Assembly (NCBI RefSeq): GCF_027531025.1
Contig: NZ_JAPZQX010000004.1
Coordinates: 1 to 64,000, forward strand
Direction of reading: 5' to 3'
From: Novosphingobium sp.
Lineage (GTDB): Bacteria; Pseudomonadota; Alphaproteobacteria; Sphingomonadales; Sphingomonadaceae
DNA: 64,000 nucleotides
Shown here: in pieces, positions 1-7,386 of the stretch
Layout of the letters: each line of letters begins with the position of its first letter
Numbering within the stretch: the first letter of the stretch is position 1
Made by a program: the position numbers and the translations under genes
Notes under the pieces: model-generated
What the model was told of the DNA's origin: nothing
Database searches by the model: none
Seen by the model: the letters and a program-made list of their open reading frames with translations, nothing else

Positions 1-10
1 TCGAACCTGA

Positions 11-145
11 TCCGAACTCAAATCACTGCGCACCCTGATCGGCGCCGCCATCGCAAACCTCCAACAGTTTGCCATGGTGAATCACGCCCAACGCCAGAGC
101 AAAACCCTCCGTGAGTCAGATTCCACAGGTTTCAGTATAACGTAA
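11..145 (+). other. Possible C-terminal remnant of a transposase-like ORF at the window edge
   Basis: Read on the plus strand, this stretch gives about 44 residues without a stop, with an amphipathic, Leu/Ala-rich composition (SELKSLRTLIGAAIANLQQF, then a Lys/Arg/Gln-rich tail). That style resembles the C-terminus of some insertion-sequence transposases, but I cannot name a family, and a TGA lies directly upstream in the same frame. It overlaps the 3' end of the truncated hsdS on the other strand, so it may mark the junction of an insertion that cut that gene. Very uncertain; it could be noise. Confidence 0.15.
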
Positions 146-1071
146 GTAGGGTCGACTGCCTGCCGATCTATGGGGGCAACTGCTACTTCTCGAGAGACGT
201 TCCACCCCTTGGCATAATCAGGGACTACCGCCACCCCGCCCAAAGTTCCCCTAACATTAACTAGAAGTTCTCCGCCTTTCAAAACAGTTCTAGAATAGTC
301 ATCAGAAATATCAGGTGATATGCGTTTAATACCATCGAGCTCGATATGCAGTTTCCTGACATTGCTAGTCCGCAAGCAATGGATGCCGCTTTCGATATGA
401 TCGCCTAGTTTGATGACGCCGTAGGTAATTCCCCTGTCCTTGTCGCATAGGTCCAAAAGCGGCTTAACACCGCCATTCGTTGAGCATTTTTGCAGAAAGT
501 TCTGTAAATGGAGATCAAATAGTTCCTTGGCATTCAACAAATTCCGTTCCGTATTAGCCATTACCGTTGCAATGGCCTCGAATGCCTGATCGAGAATGCG
601 GACAATCCGCTGCTGTTCGGGAAGCGGGAAAACAGGGATCTGAATTTCTTTGAATTTTTTTATCGAGACGCCGCCAATCATTCCAGTCATCAATGCCCGA
701 AATTGCTGCTGGAACGCTTCGCTCTGACAAAAATAGAAAATAAACCTTCCATCCCAGTCCGTCCCGACTTCAATGGCAAAGAGTTTGTTGCCAAAGCAAA
801 CGGAGCGATCGGTGATTCCGATTTTGCGTCCAGCACTTCCGCCTTCGGCGCACACGAGAGGCGTCCCCGCCTTCGCAATTCTAAATGACCCGACCATTTC
901 ATCGGGGATCGCAACGCCCGAATGATAATCTATGGCGGTATCGAAACCCACCTCGGCTGTTCCGATATAGGGTGTGCCCGATACCCCGCGGTAATGCTTG
1001 TCTTTTTCGGCAACGCTAATGCTGTTCCCGTTAAAGACTTTGGCAATTGCACCAAAGGGAACGGCTTTCAC
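82..1071 (-). CDS. hsdS: Type I restriction-modification specificity subunit HsdS, probably 3'-truncated
   Basis: HsdS subunits give a type I methyltransferase/restriction complex its DNA target through two target-recognition domains separated by coiled-coil spacers. The 329-residue product has a first recognition domain (about residues 1-145), a spacer with the usual PLPEQQRIV signature (about 150-160) and part of a second recognition domain. It then ends abruptly in an Arg/Trp-rich tail (LLWRWA) instead of the second spacer. Typical family members have about 400-450 residues, so the C-terminus looks lost. The start overlaps the stop of hsdM by four bases (ATGA), which implies translational coupling. 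No hsdR is present in the window; it may lie beyond base 1 or be missing. Confident on family, less so on functionality. Confidence 0.85.
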   Translation of the reverse strand: MKAVPFGAIAKVFNGNSISVAEKDKHYRGVSGTPYIGTAEVGFDTAIDYHSGVAIPDEMVGSFRIAKAGTPLVCAEGGSAGRKIGITDRSVCFGNKLFAIEVGTDWDGRFIFYFCQSEAFQQQFRALMTGMIGGVSIKKFKEIQIPVFPLPEQQRIVRILDQAFEAIATVMANTERNLLNAKELFDLHLQNFLQKCSTNGGVKPLLDLCDKDRGITYGVIKLGDHIESGIHCLRTSNVRKLHIELDGIKRISPDISDDYSRTVLKGGELLVNVRGTLGGVAVVPDYAKGWNVSREVAVAPIDRQAVDPTYVILKPVESDSRRVLLWRWA

Positions 1072-2519
1072 AGAAGCCCCCGAATCTGCTCAAGGATGTC
1101 GGCACTTTCGTCATCAAGTGTGGCAATCTCATCGAGGATTTCCTGCGGTGTCCGCAGAGCCACTTCCTCGCCGCCATTGGGGTTCTTCACCGACAGGTCA
1201 TAGGTTCTCTGATCCACTTCCGAGACGTTGACCGACCACGACTTCGGGGAATCGGCAAAGTTGCCCTGAAACTCGATGAACTCGGCTAGATCAGCGGCGT
1301 TCAGCGGATTGGTCTTGCCAAGACTACGACCTGGGTCGAGCTGGTAGTACCAGACCTTCTCGGTTGGCTTGCCTTTCTCGAAAAACAGCACGACGGTTTT
1401 CACGCCTGCGCCGATGAACGTCTTCGCTGGGCAATCAAGGATGGTGTGCAGGTCGCAGCTTTCCAGCAAAAGCTTTCGTAGGCTGACCGAGGCAGTGTCG
1501 GTATTGGAGAGAAACGTGTTTTTGATGACAATGCCCGCCCGTCCGCCAGCTTTCAGCGATTTGATGAAGTGCTGCATGAAAAGGTAGGCAGTCTCGCCCG
1601 TCTTGATCGGGAAGTTCTGCTGGATTTCCTTGCGCTCGTTTCCACCAAAGGGTGGGTTGGCAAGGATCACATCGAAGCGGTCCTTCTCCTGAATGTCGCT
1701 GATGTTCTCAGCCAATGTGTTGGTGTGAATGATGTTCGGCGCTTCGATCCCGTGCAGGATCATGTTCATCGTGCCGATGATGTAGGCAAGCGGCTTCTTC
1801 TCTTTGCCAAAAAACGTGCGCTTTTGCAGCGTCTCGACGTCCTGTGTGGTGAGCGCCTTCGACTCCTTCAAATATTCGAAGGCTTCGCAAAGGAAGCCTG
1901 CCGATCCAACAGCAGGGTCGTAGATGCGATCCCCGATCTTGGGGTTCACGACCTGAACGATGGCACGGATCAGCGGACGGGGGGTGTAGTATTCCCCACC
2001 GTTGCGGCCCGCATTGCCCATATTCTTGATCTTGTCCTCATAGAGATGGGACATTTCATGCTTTTCCGCCTGCGAACGGAAATGAAGCTGGTCCACCCGC
2101 TCGAGGATTTCCCTCAGCGTATAACCACTGCCGATCTTATTCCGCAGTTCGCTGAAAATCTGGCCGATCTTGTATTCGATGGTGTCGGGGCTGTCCGCAG
2201 TCTGGCGGAAGCGGGCCAGATAGGGGAACAGGTCACGGTTGACGAAATCGATCAGGTCATCGCCAGTCAGGGCATTGATATGGTCGATCTCGCCATTGGC
2301 CTTCTTGGGAACGGCCCACGCCTTCCAGCGATGCTTCTCGTCCAGAATGGGCATGTAGTACCCACCTGTCAGTTTCGCAGCGGTATGGCGGTCGGTGTCT
2401 AGGTCATCGAGGTACTTGAGGAAGATGATCCACGATGTCTGCTCGACGTAATCCAGCTCAGTCTGGCAGTCCGTGGTACGCAGCAGATCATCGATGTTTT
2501 TGAAGGTAAGCTCGAACAT
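1068..2519 (-). CDS. hsdM: Type I restriction-modification DNA methyltransferase subunit HsdM
   Basis: N6-adenine methyltransferase subunit of a type I restriction-modification system, which methylates the host copy of the bipartite site chosen by HsdS. The 483 residues include an N-terminal helical HsdM_N region, the GEYYTP motif (about 175-180), an AdoMet-binding motif I DPAVGSAGF (about 201-209) and the catalytic NPPF motif (288-291), typical of the gamma-class N6-MTases. Length is normal. A GGGGGAT ribosome-binding sequence precedes the ATG. It is the first gene of an hsdM-hsdS pair and is divergent from the HEPN-like gene at 2679, so the roughly 160-bp gap between them should carry both promoters. 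Confidence 0.95.
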   Translation of the reverse strand: MFELTFKNIDDLLRTTDCQTELDYVEQTSWIIFLKYLDDLDTDRHTAAKLTGGYYMPILDEKHRWKAWAVPKKANGEIDHINALTGDDLIDFVNRDLFPYLARFRQTADSPDTIEYKIGQIFSELRNKIGSGYTLREILERVDQLHFRSQAEKHEMSHLYEDKIKNMGNAGRNGGEYYTPRPLIRAIVQVVNPKIGDRIYDPAVGSAGFLCEAFEYLKESKALTTQDVETLQKRTFFGKEKKPLAYIIGTMNMILHGIEAPNIIHTNTLAENISDIQEKDRFDVILANPPFGGNERKEIQQNFPIKTGETAYLFMQHFIKSLKAGGRAGIVIKNTFLSNTDTASVSLRKLLLESCDLHTILDCPAKTFIGAGVKTVVLFFEKGKPTEKVWYYQLDPGRSLGKTNPLNAADLAEFIEFQGNFADSPKSWSVNVSEVDQRTYDLSVKNPNGGEEVALRTPQEILDEIATLDDESADILEQIRGLL

Positions 2520-2678
2520 TCATCCCCCTGAATCGTCATACCCGACGCTACCATCGGGTATGCCGTTTTGGTGGCCGCAAGTCCATAAAGGTGTTTGCGG
2601 CTAATACCTCGAACGAAATCAGCTGTATAAGTGAGGCATAGCAGCCCAATCACAGCTCACTAAGGACGCTTTACAGCC

Positions 2679-3206
2679 ATGAATAAGATCGACCTGCTCT
2701 CACAGCTGGAGAACGTCAAAAACAACTGGATTCTGGGTTTAGCGGCGGCTGGAATGTTGCACCGTTCGGATGCACCGCAATTGCTAAAAGGCGGTGTTGC
2801 AGAATTTGATGGCCTTACTGTGAACTTTGATCAGGTGGGGGCGCTGCTACGAAGCCCTGCCGACAAGCAGTTGGTTATGGAGGAGTTTTGCAAGGCGCAC
2901 TTCCGCTATTTCGGATATGAATCTTTTGAGCGGGTTAAGGTATACGCCAAGGAAACATCGCAATTCATAAAGTTGAAAAATTGGGAGAATTTCCTCTTTT
3001 TCAATGCAATCAGGAATACGCTTGTCCATGATTTTCACTTCAGCGTGAGGTCAGAAGACCTGCATAAACTGCCGTTCCAATGGCAAGGCATCACCATTGA
3101 GAAGTCCATGCTCGGCACGCCTATGTCCGTTAGCTTTCTCAGGTATGGTGGCTTCTACCAGATGCACCAAGAGTTGCGTCAGTTTGCGCTGGAAAAGCTG
3201 AACTAA
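2679..3206 (+). CDS. Unknown protein with a HEPN-like RN-x3-H motif
   Basis: A 175-residue soluble protein that I do not recognise by name. Near residues 112-117 it has Arg-Asn-Thr-Leu-Val-His inside a predicted helix (AIRNTLVHDFHF). This matches the Rx4-6H motif of HEPN ribonuclease domains, with the favoured polar Asn after the Arg. The rest is largely helical with aromatic patches, consistent with a HEPN four-helix fold. Base composition is AT-richer than the core genes further right. It is divergent from hsdM inside a tRNA-bounded island, so a defence or toxin role is a reasonable inference, not a demonstration. The ATG is preceded only by a distant AAGGA. An alternative is a non-catalytic HEPN-fold protein such as those in the Cthe_2314/MAE_28990-type groups. 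Confidence 0.6.
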   Translation: MNKIDLLSQLENVKNNWILGLAAAGMLHRSDAPQLLKGGVAEFDGLTVNFDQVGALLRSPADKQLVMEEFCKAHFRYFGYESFERVKVYAKETSQFIKLKNWENFLFFNAIRNTLVHDFHFSVRSEDLHKLPFQWQGITIEKSMLGTPMSVSFLRYGGFYQMHQELRQFALEKLN

Positions 3207-3299
3207 GAGCAATTTCACTGCCTATTCAATCAGCCCCAACTTTTCGAGCAATGGAAAATGGATAGGCCAATATCTCACTTTTGACGCATGTGTTGCATT

Positions 3300-4376
3300 T
3301 CAAATGCCAAATAGATTTTTTATGATCCATATATTCTTATTTGGCATACCAGATTTTGATAATTCTAAAATAAATTCAAAATTACTAAAATTTTTCGGTT
3401 TTTCATTTCCATTGAAAATCGAAACTATTGCCTGATGGAGTTCGGGGCTATCTACATCGCTATGACTATTGATTTCTAGAATTATCTTATTGGCAAATTC
3501 TGACATGAGGCGAGTCTGAGTGACATGATCGTCCTCACGGCGCTGCAATGCTTCTTCGAATGAAGTGGCGTCTATCCATCCATCTGGCTGCTGGCCCTCA
3601 GGGAAAAAAGCATTTTGCCTGTCATCGTTGATTCCGAGCTGCAAACCACTGCCCCAACGATACCTTTTCCAGTTCGAAGGCAGGAATTGACTCGAGCTAA
3701 GCCTTTGCGAGGCAAACCAGAATGATCGCGCAAACCCCTTAATCCAGCCACTTGGAGGGTGCCCGATGGGAAAGAACCTGAAGTCAGTAACTTTCGAATT
3801 TTCGTCTATTTGAACATAAGGCGCATAGCCTAATCGAGGATGATCCACTGCAAATGCTAAATCGTCAGGATAGTCCTTGTGGAAACGCCATTCTGGTAAC
3901 TCTAGGCCTTTAAAGGTGTATCGCCAGCTACTGCTGAATTGATCCTTGTGACTCATATCTTCAAATTGAGCCCATTGCGCGGGACATTCCTGCCAGTTGA
4001 TTGGCTCTGACCCGCTAATGAACCATCTATACTCTCCTAGTGGCGAAATATATCTAGTTCTAGGATAGAGCTCATCTACTCGACCGTCGATAAGCTGTGA
4101 AAACTCATTATAAAAATGTGGGTTTTTACCTACCATCAGCTGCCAATGAAGGTCGGCTTCATAAAATTCAGCATCTTTCCTGTCTTGAAAGGTGCGAATT
4201 ATAGTTTTTTCAAATTTTGCACCTAGTTTTATAGCTTCCAGAACACTTTTGCTGGAGCTCCAATAGACATCGTCTTCAGGGCGGCAGTTTTGAGCGGTTC
4301 GGACACCGATATATCTAGAGGGGCCAGAGCCAGAGCTGGTGCGGCGGAGTTCATATACGTAGTGCGGGTGCGACAT
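3300..4376 (-). CDS. Putative GIY-YIG-type (phage homing-endonuclease-like) protein with PxGW repeats
   Basis: The N-terminus reads YVYEL then RYIGV about 15 residues later, followed by YWSSSK, a helix with FEKTII and a conserved acidic region ending near EADLHW. This order matches the GIY-YIG fold of phage homing endonucleases. The rest holds spaced, related motifs: YRWFISGSEPINW, RFFPIGHPPSGWIKG and AFFPEGQQPDGWIDA. They resemble the repeated PxGW segments that follow nuclease domains in phage homing enzymes and probably bind DNA. I chose the ATG at 4376 because it directly precedes the conserved domain; a GTG start at 4481 would add 35 residues of low-complexity sequence. Codon use is AT-rich. 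After the TGA the same frame stays open for 25 more codons (to 3222), so the C-terminus may have been shortened by a recent stop. Confidence 0.5.
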   Translation of the reverse strand: MSHPHYVYELRRTSSGSGPSRYIGVRTAQNCRPEDDVYWSSSKSVLEAIKLGAKFEKTIIRTFQDRKDAEFYEADLHWQLMVGKNPHFYNEFSQLIDGRVDELYPRTRYISPLGEYRWFISGSEPINWQECPAQWAQFEDMSHKDQFSSSWRYTFKGLELPEWRFHKDYPDDLAFAVDHPRLGYAPYVQIDENSKVTDFRFFPIGHPPSGWIKGFARSFWFASQRLSSSQFLPSNWKRYRWGSGLQLGINDDRQNAFFPEGQQPDGWIDATSFEEALQRREDDHVTQTRLMSEFANKIILEINSHSDVDSPELHQAIVSIFNGNEKPKNFSNFEFILELSKSGMPNKNIWIIKNLFGI

Positions 4377-4494
4377 TGCGAGGCCAAGATGCTGCTGCGT
4401 GGCTTTAGGTGTCAATGCAGTAGGCATCATCATGGGATTTAACGAGCTGATCTGAGAGCACATGCGCGTGAGCGCATCCACCCAATGCTAATCT

Positions 4495-4860
4495 TCATCC
4501 AACCGTTCCCAAAACCGTCACAGCCACCATCACCAGCACCATCCAGGGCCAAGATGATGCCCATGGCGAAGGCTTCGGCAGGTTTTCCATTCGTTCGATA
4601 GCCAATGTGATAGATGCCTGTTGCTGATGGAGTTCCTTCAGGGCAACGGCCATGGCATCGCTGTTCACGTATGAAGCAGCGTCTTGGGCCAGAACCTCCA
4701 CCTCTTCGAGAAGCTGCAACACTTGCCGCAGCCTTGGAAGGGCATTGGCATCTGGTGTGCCAACCATAGCCATTGCCTCCTCATGCTTTCGTTTCGCCAA
4801 GGTCAGCATGGAACTGACATGGTCGACCGCAGCAGGTGGTAGGTCTGGCTCGCAAGGCAT
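4495..4860 (-). CDS. Small tail-anchored helical protein of unknown function
   Basis: A 121-residue product not recognised as a known family. Residues about 12-95 are helical and rich in Leu, Glu and Gln (coiled-coil-like), and the C-terminal 20 residues (WPWMVLVMVAVTVL and beyond) form one hydrophobic segment, so it should sit in the membrane by its tail with the bulk in the cytoplasm. It has no signal peptide. It lies between the GIY-YIG candidate and the island end, reading in the same direction as the former. A membrane effector or a phage-type accessory protein would fit the context, but nothing in the sequence shows either. Confidence 0.5.
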   Translation of the reverse strand: MPCEPDLPPAAVDHVSSMLTLAKRKHEEAMAMVGTPDANALPRLRQVLQLLEEVEVLAQDAASYVNSDAMAVALKELHQQQASITLAIERMENLPKPSPWASSWPWMVLVMVAVTVLGTVG

Positions 4861-5134
4861 AAGGCTGGAGTTTAGAACGATGCGGGTAAGTGGGAAGTGA
4901 GAATTGCGATATTCATTTGGTGGATAATGGGTTGAGGAGGGCTGCTAGCTGCAGCAACGTAATTTGCTTTCTAGGCTGTTATCAGCCCCAACCTTCGCAG
5001 TAGCCCGCATTACGCATATATTGCCCAGAAATCAGAGGTTTTCTGAACGAAGGGGCACCATCTTCGGATCATGTTCGGATTTTAAACGTCAATATAAAGC
5101 ATTGTAATAAACCAGAAATACATCGCTTCGACTT
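4861..5134. other. Non-coding end of the island, no gene seen
   Basis: About 270 bases of AT-richer sequence without a credible reading frame. It contains one partial repeat: the 12-mer ATCAGCCCCAAC near 4980 also occurs near 3229, just beyond the GIY-YIG gene. In both places the minus strand reads a tail of the form LL(E/R)(K/R)LGLI before a stop. This may be debris of a duplicated gene end. No integrase and no clear promoter is visible in this stretch. Confidence 0.4.
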
Positions 5135-5179
5135 TTGCCAAGGTTGGGGTCGAGGGTTCGAATCCCTTCGCCCGCTCCA
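5135..5179 (+). other. Attachment-site scar: 3' half of tRNA-Gly(GCC)
   Basis: These 45 bases match the tRNA-Gly(GCC) sequence from the anticodon loop (TTGCCAA) through the variable region, a T-arm with GGTTCGAATCC and the acceptor strand CGCCCGC followed by discriminator T and CCA. The 5' half of the tRNA is absent: the bases before the loop do not pair with the anticodon-stem remnant. Duplicated tRNA 3' ends are the standard product of phage or island integration by tyrosine integrases. This is therefore read as the att site closing the accessory segment to its left; the intact tRNA-Gly and the integrase should lie at the other end, outside the window. Confidence 0.8.
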
Positions 5180-5295
5180 GTTTTCCAAGCAGCAGTATCT
5201 GGGTGGAAGCTCGGGCGCATTGTCGTCCGTGGCTTTTCGTGGTGACGGCACTGCCGCCCGGTTTCTCGCTGGTCCTATAGGGGAACTACGATATT

Positions 5296-5982
5296 GTGCA
5301 GATGCCCGGTCCTGGCGCAGCCGACCGGGCTATGCTGCATGGCCCCGGCCCCCTTGCTGTCGCACTGCTGCTGGCGACCGTAGCCGGACCGCTCCGGGCG
5401 CAAGAGGCCGCTGGCCCCGGCCAGCTGCGGATCGAACCCAGGCTGCCGCAATCCTTCCCTGCCGCTGAGGATGCCGCCCTCAACCCCGGTGTGACCGTGC
5501 TGGCCGCACGATCGGGCGATGGGCTGCGGGTGGCGCGGGCGGCCGATGGGGAGGGGCGGCCGGTCAGCCCGGTCGCGCTCGAGCCCGCAACCGGCAGTCG
5601 CGGTACTGTTCGCCTGCGCGGCACAACTAGCGGATTCGGCTATAGAATGCATCCGATCCTGGGGCAGGTGCGGTTCCATGCCGGGATCGACATTGCCCGC
5701 GCCGCCGGCACGCAGATCATTGCCGCGAACGATGGCGTGGTGGTCCAGGCGGGCTGGGCGGCGGGCTATGGCCTGCTGGTGACAGTGGATCACGGCGGCG
5801 GGGTGCAGACCCGCTATGCCCACCTTTCGGGGCTGGGCGTGCGCCCCGGCCAGCGCGTGCGGCGGGGCGATGTGCTGGGCGCGGTTGGCTCGACCGGCCG
5901 CTCCACCGGCCCGCACCTGCATTACGAAGTGCGCCGCAACGGCCAGCCGGTCAGCCCGCTGCCCGCCCGCCCGAAACCATAG
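5296..5982 (+). CDS. M23 family metallopeptidase (LytM-type peptidoglycan endopeptidase)
   Basis: Exported zinc endopeptidase expected to cut peptide cross-links of peptidoglycan in the periplasm. It has a signal peptide (hydrophobic stretch ending in Ala-Gln about residues 20-36), a short linker and a C-terminal LytM domain with HAGID (first metal His and Asp, near 133-137) and HLHYEV (HxH near 213-215), the complete M23 metal-ligand set. Length 228 is typical of a single-domain enzyme. A GTG at 5296 follows an AGGGGA sequence; ATGs at 5302 and 5332 are alternatives, the last giving a compact signal peptide. It is the first gene right of the tRNA-Gly scar and shares orientation with the Tad locus but is separated from it by about 160 bp. 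Confidence 0.9.
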   Translation: MQMPGPGAADRAMLHGPGPLAVALLLATVAGPLRAQEAAGPGQLRIEPRLPQSFPAAEDAALNPGVTVLAARSGDGLRVARAADGEGRPVSPVALEPATGSRGTVRLRGTTSGFGYRMHPILGQVRFHAGIDIARAAGTQIIAANDGVVVQAGWAAGYGLLVTVDHGGGVQTRYAHLSGLGVRPGQRVRRGDVLGAVGSTGRSTGPHLHYEVRRNGQPVSPLPARPKP

Positions 5983-6146
5983 GGCCACCGATTCGCCCGG
6001 TTCCACGCACGTAGAATTGCGAAATTGTCGCTCCCGGTCCCCGGTTCCAATCTTGACCACGGTTGGCTGGCGGCATCGCCACTGACCTTGCTCCAAAACT
6101 AAGCCGCGGTGCCCGAAGTGCTGCGGATCGAGAAAGGTAAGTAGCC

Positions 6147-6359
6147 ATGAAGTCGTTCCTCAAGCAGTTCTTCAAGAACGAGTCGGGCGCATCGGCGGCC
6201 GAATACGCGCTCATCCTCGCCATTGTCGGCGTGGCCCTTGGCGCTGCGGCCTTGGCGCTCAGCGTGCAGATCCAGAATTCGATGAACCGCGCGGCGGATC
6301 AGATTGAAAACTGCACCCAAGGCGATTGCACTGCACCGCCAGCGCCAACGACAAAGTAA
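6147..6359 (+). CDS. Flp family type IVb major pilin
   Basis: Structural subunit of the Tad/Flp fibre. The 70-residue prepilin has a short basic leader and the Flp processing signature G14|ASAAEY, with Glu at +5 and Tyr at +6 of the mature protein, followed by a 20-residue hydrophobic helix (residues about 21-42) and a small polar, Pro/Thr-rich C-terminus. CpaA at the end of the operon should cleave it. An AAAGGTAAG ribosome-binding sequence sits just before the ATG. The gap of about 160 bp upstream should contain the operon promoter, though no clear CtrA or sigma-54 box was recognised. A strong stem-loop follows the gene. Confidence 0.93.
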   Translation: MKSFLKQFFKNESGASAAEYALILAIVGVALGAAALALSVQIQNSMNRAADQIENCTQGDCTAPPAPTTK

Positions 6360-6383
6360 CCCGTCATTCCACGCGCGTCGGCA

Positions 6384-6414
6384 GGCCTCGCCGCATCCCC
6401 GATGTGGCGAGGCC
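6384..6414 (+). terminator. Intra-operon stem-loop after the pilin gene
   Basis: A perfect 9-bp inverted repeat (GGCCTCGCC and GGCGAGGCC) with a 13-base loop lies in the 90-bp gap between the pilin gene and cpaB. No T-run follows, so it is more likely an mRNA-stabilising or partially terminating element that lets the pilin be made in excess over the downstream machinery than a full terminator. Confidence 0.5.
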
Positions 6415-6449
6415 GACCGGGCCAAGCGCACAATTGCAGGAGGTTGGCC

Positions 6450-7385
6450 GTGCAGAATCGCAACTGGGTTATGCTGGGCATCGCCGTGCTTATCGGCCTG
6501 TTCGCGGTATTACTCGCCAATGCCTGGTTTTCCGGTGTCGAGCAGCAGCAGGGTGGCAAGGTGGGCGAGCAGAAGCTGGTCCGCATCGTCGTTGCCGCCC
6601 AGCCGCTTGAGTTCGGCACCCGGCTGACCGGGCAGAACGTCCGTTTGCAGGACTGGCCCGAGGCTTCGGTGCCACAGGGTGCCTTTCGCTCGCTGGCCGA
6701 TGCCATGAAGGATGGCCGCGTGGCGCTCAGGCCGGTGGTGCCGGGCGAACCGGTGCTGGCCAGCAAGGTCAGCGGCACTGACGGGCGCGCCACCCTGGCC
6801 GCGCTGCTGCCCGCCGGAATGCGGGCGGTTTCGGTGCCGATCAATGCCGTCAGCGGCGTGTCCGGCTTCATCCTGCCCAATTCGATGGTCGACGTGATCC
6901 TGACCCGCAAGATCTCGGGCGATGGGGCGGGCCGCGAAGGGCACCGTTCCGACGTGATCCTGGAAAATGTCCAGGTGCTCGCGATCGACCAGCTCACCAG
7001 TGACAAACAAAGCGAACCCAAGCTGGCCAAGACGGCCACCCTGGCGGTCTCGCTTTATGACGCCCAGCGGCTGGTCCTCGCCGAACAGGCCGGTTCGCTC
7101 AGCCTTGCACTGCGCCGACCGACCGACGCCGATGCAACTGCCGCTGGCGCTGCGCCGGTCGCCCGCTCGGTCACGCTCTATGAGCTGGGCGGTGGCCGCC
7201 TGGCCAGCGCGACCCCGGCTGCTTCATCCGGTTCGCTGGTCGCCCCTGCGCTGCCTGGCTTCGGCCCTGCCGCCAGTGGCAGCGCCGCTGCCGCCGTGGC
7301 GCCGGGCTGGACCGGCCCGACCATGACCATTGTCCGCGGCACCCAGCCGACCAGCTACCCGGTCGGCCAGACGAAGGGTAAGTGA
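6450..7385 (+). CDS. cpaB: Flp pilus assembly protein CpaB/RcpC
   Basis: Inner-membrane-anchored periplasmic protein of the Tad system, thought to work with the secretin. The N-terminus has one membrane helix (VMLGIAVLIGLFAVLLA, about 7-23), followed by a SAF-like domain (VVAAQPLEFGTRLTGQNV onward) and the RcpC/CpaB core with RAVSVPINAVSGVSGFILP (about 125-145). I chose the GTG at 6450 because an AGGAGG lies seven bases upstream; a longer frame from 6402 would run through the stem-loop region. The C-terminal Ala/Pro-rich tail is low complexity. The stop codon is one base from the cpaC start. Confidence 0.93.
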   Translation: MQNRNWVMLGIAVLIGLFAVLLANAWFSGVEQQQGGKVGEQKLVRIVVAAQPLEFGTRLTGQNVRLQDWPEASVPQGAFRSLADAMKDGRVALRPVVPGEPVLASKVSGTDGRATLAALLPAGMRAVSVPINAVSGVSGFILPNSMVDVILTRKISGDGAGREGHRSDVILENVQVLAIDQLTSDKQSEPKLAKTATLAVSLYDAQRLVLAEQAGSLSLALRRPTDADATAAGAAPVARSVTLYELGGGRLASATPAASSGSLVAPALPGFGPAASGSAAAAVAPGWTGPTMTIVRGTQPTSYPVGQTKGK

Positions 7386-7386
7386 G

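Noticed and set aside
1..81. Complete insertion sequence at the window start
   Set aside because: No terminal inverted repeats or catalytic motif can be seen; only a short transposase-like tail is possible and is listed at low confidence.
5069..5251. Small minus-strand frame with a GRRDSNPRPQPWQ segment
   Set aside because: It is the reverse reading of the tRNA-Gly 3' fragment. RRDSNPRP-type strings are a well-known artefact of translating tRNA sequence.
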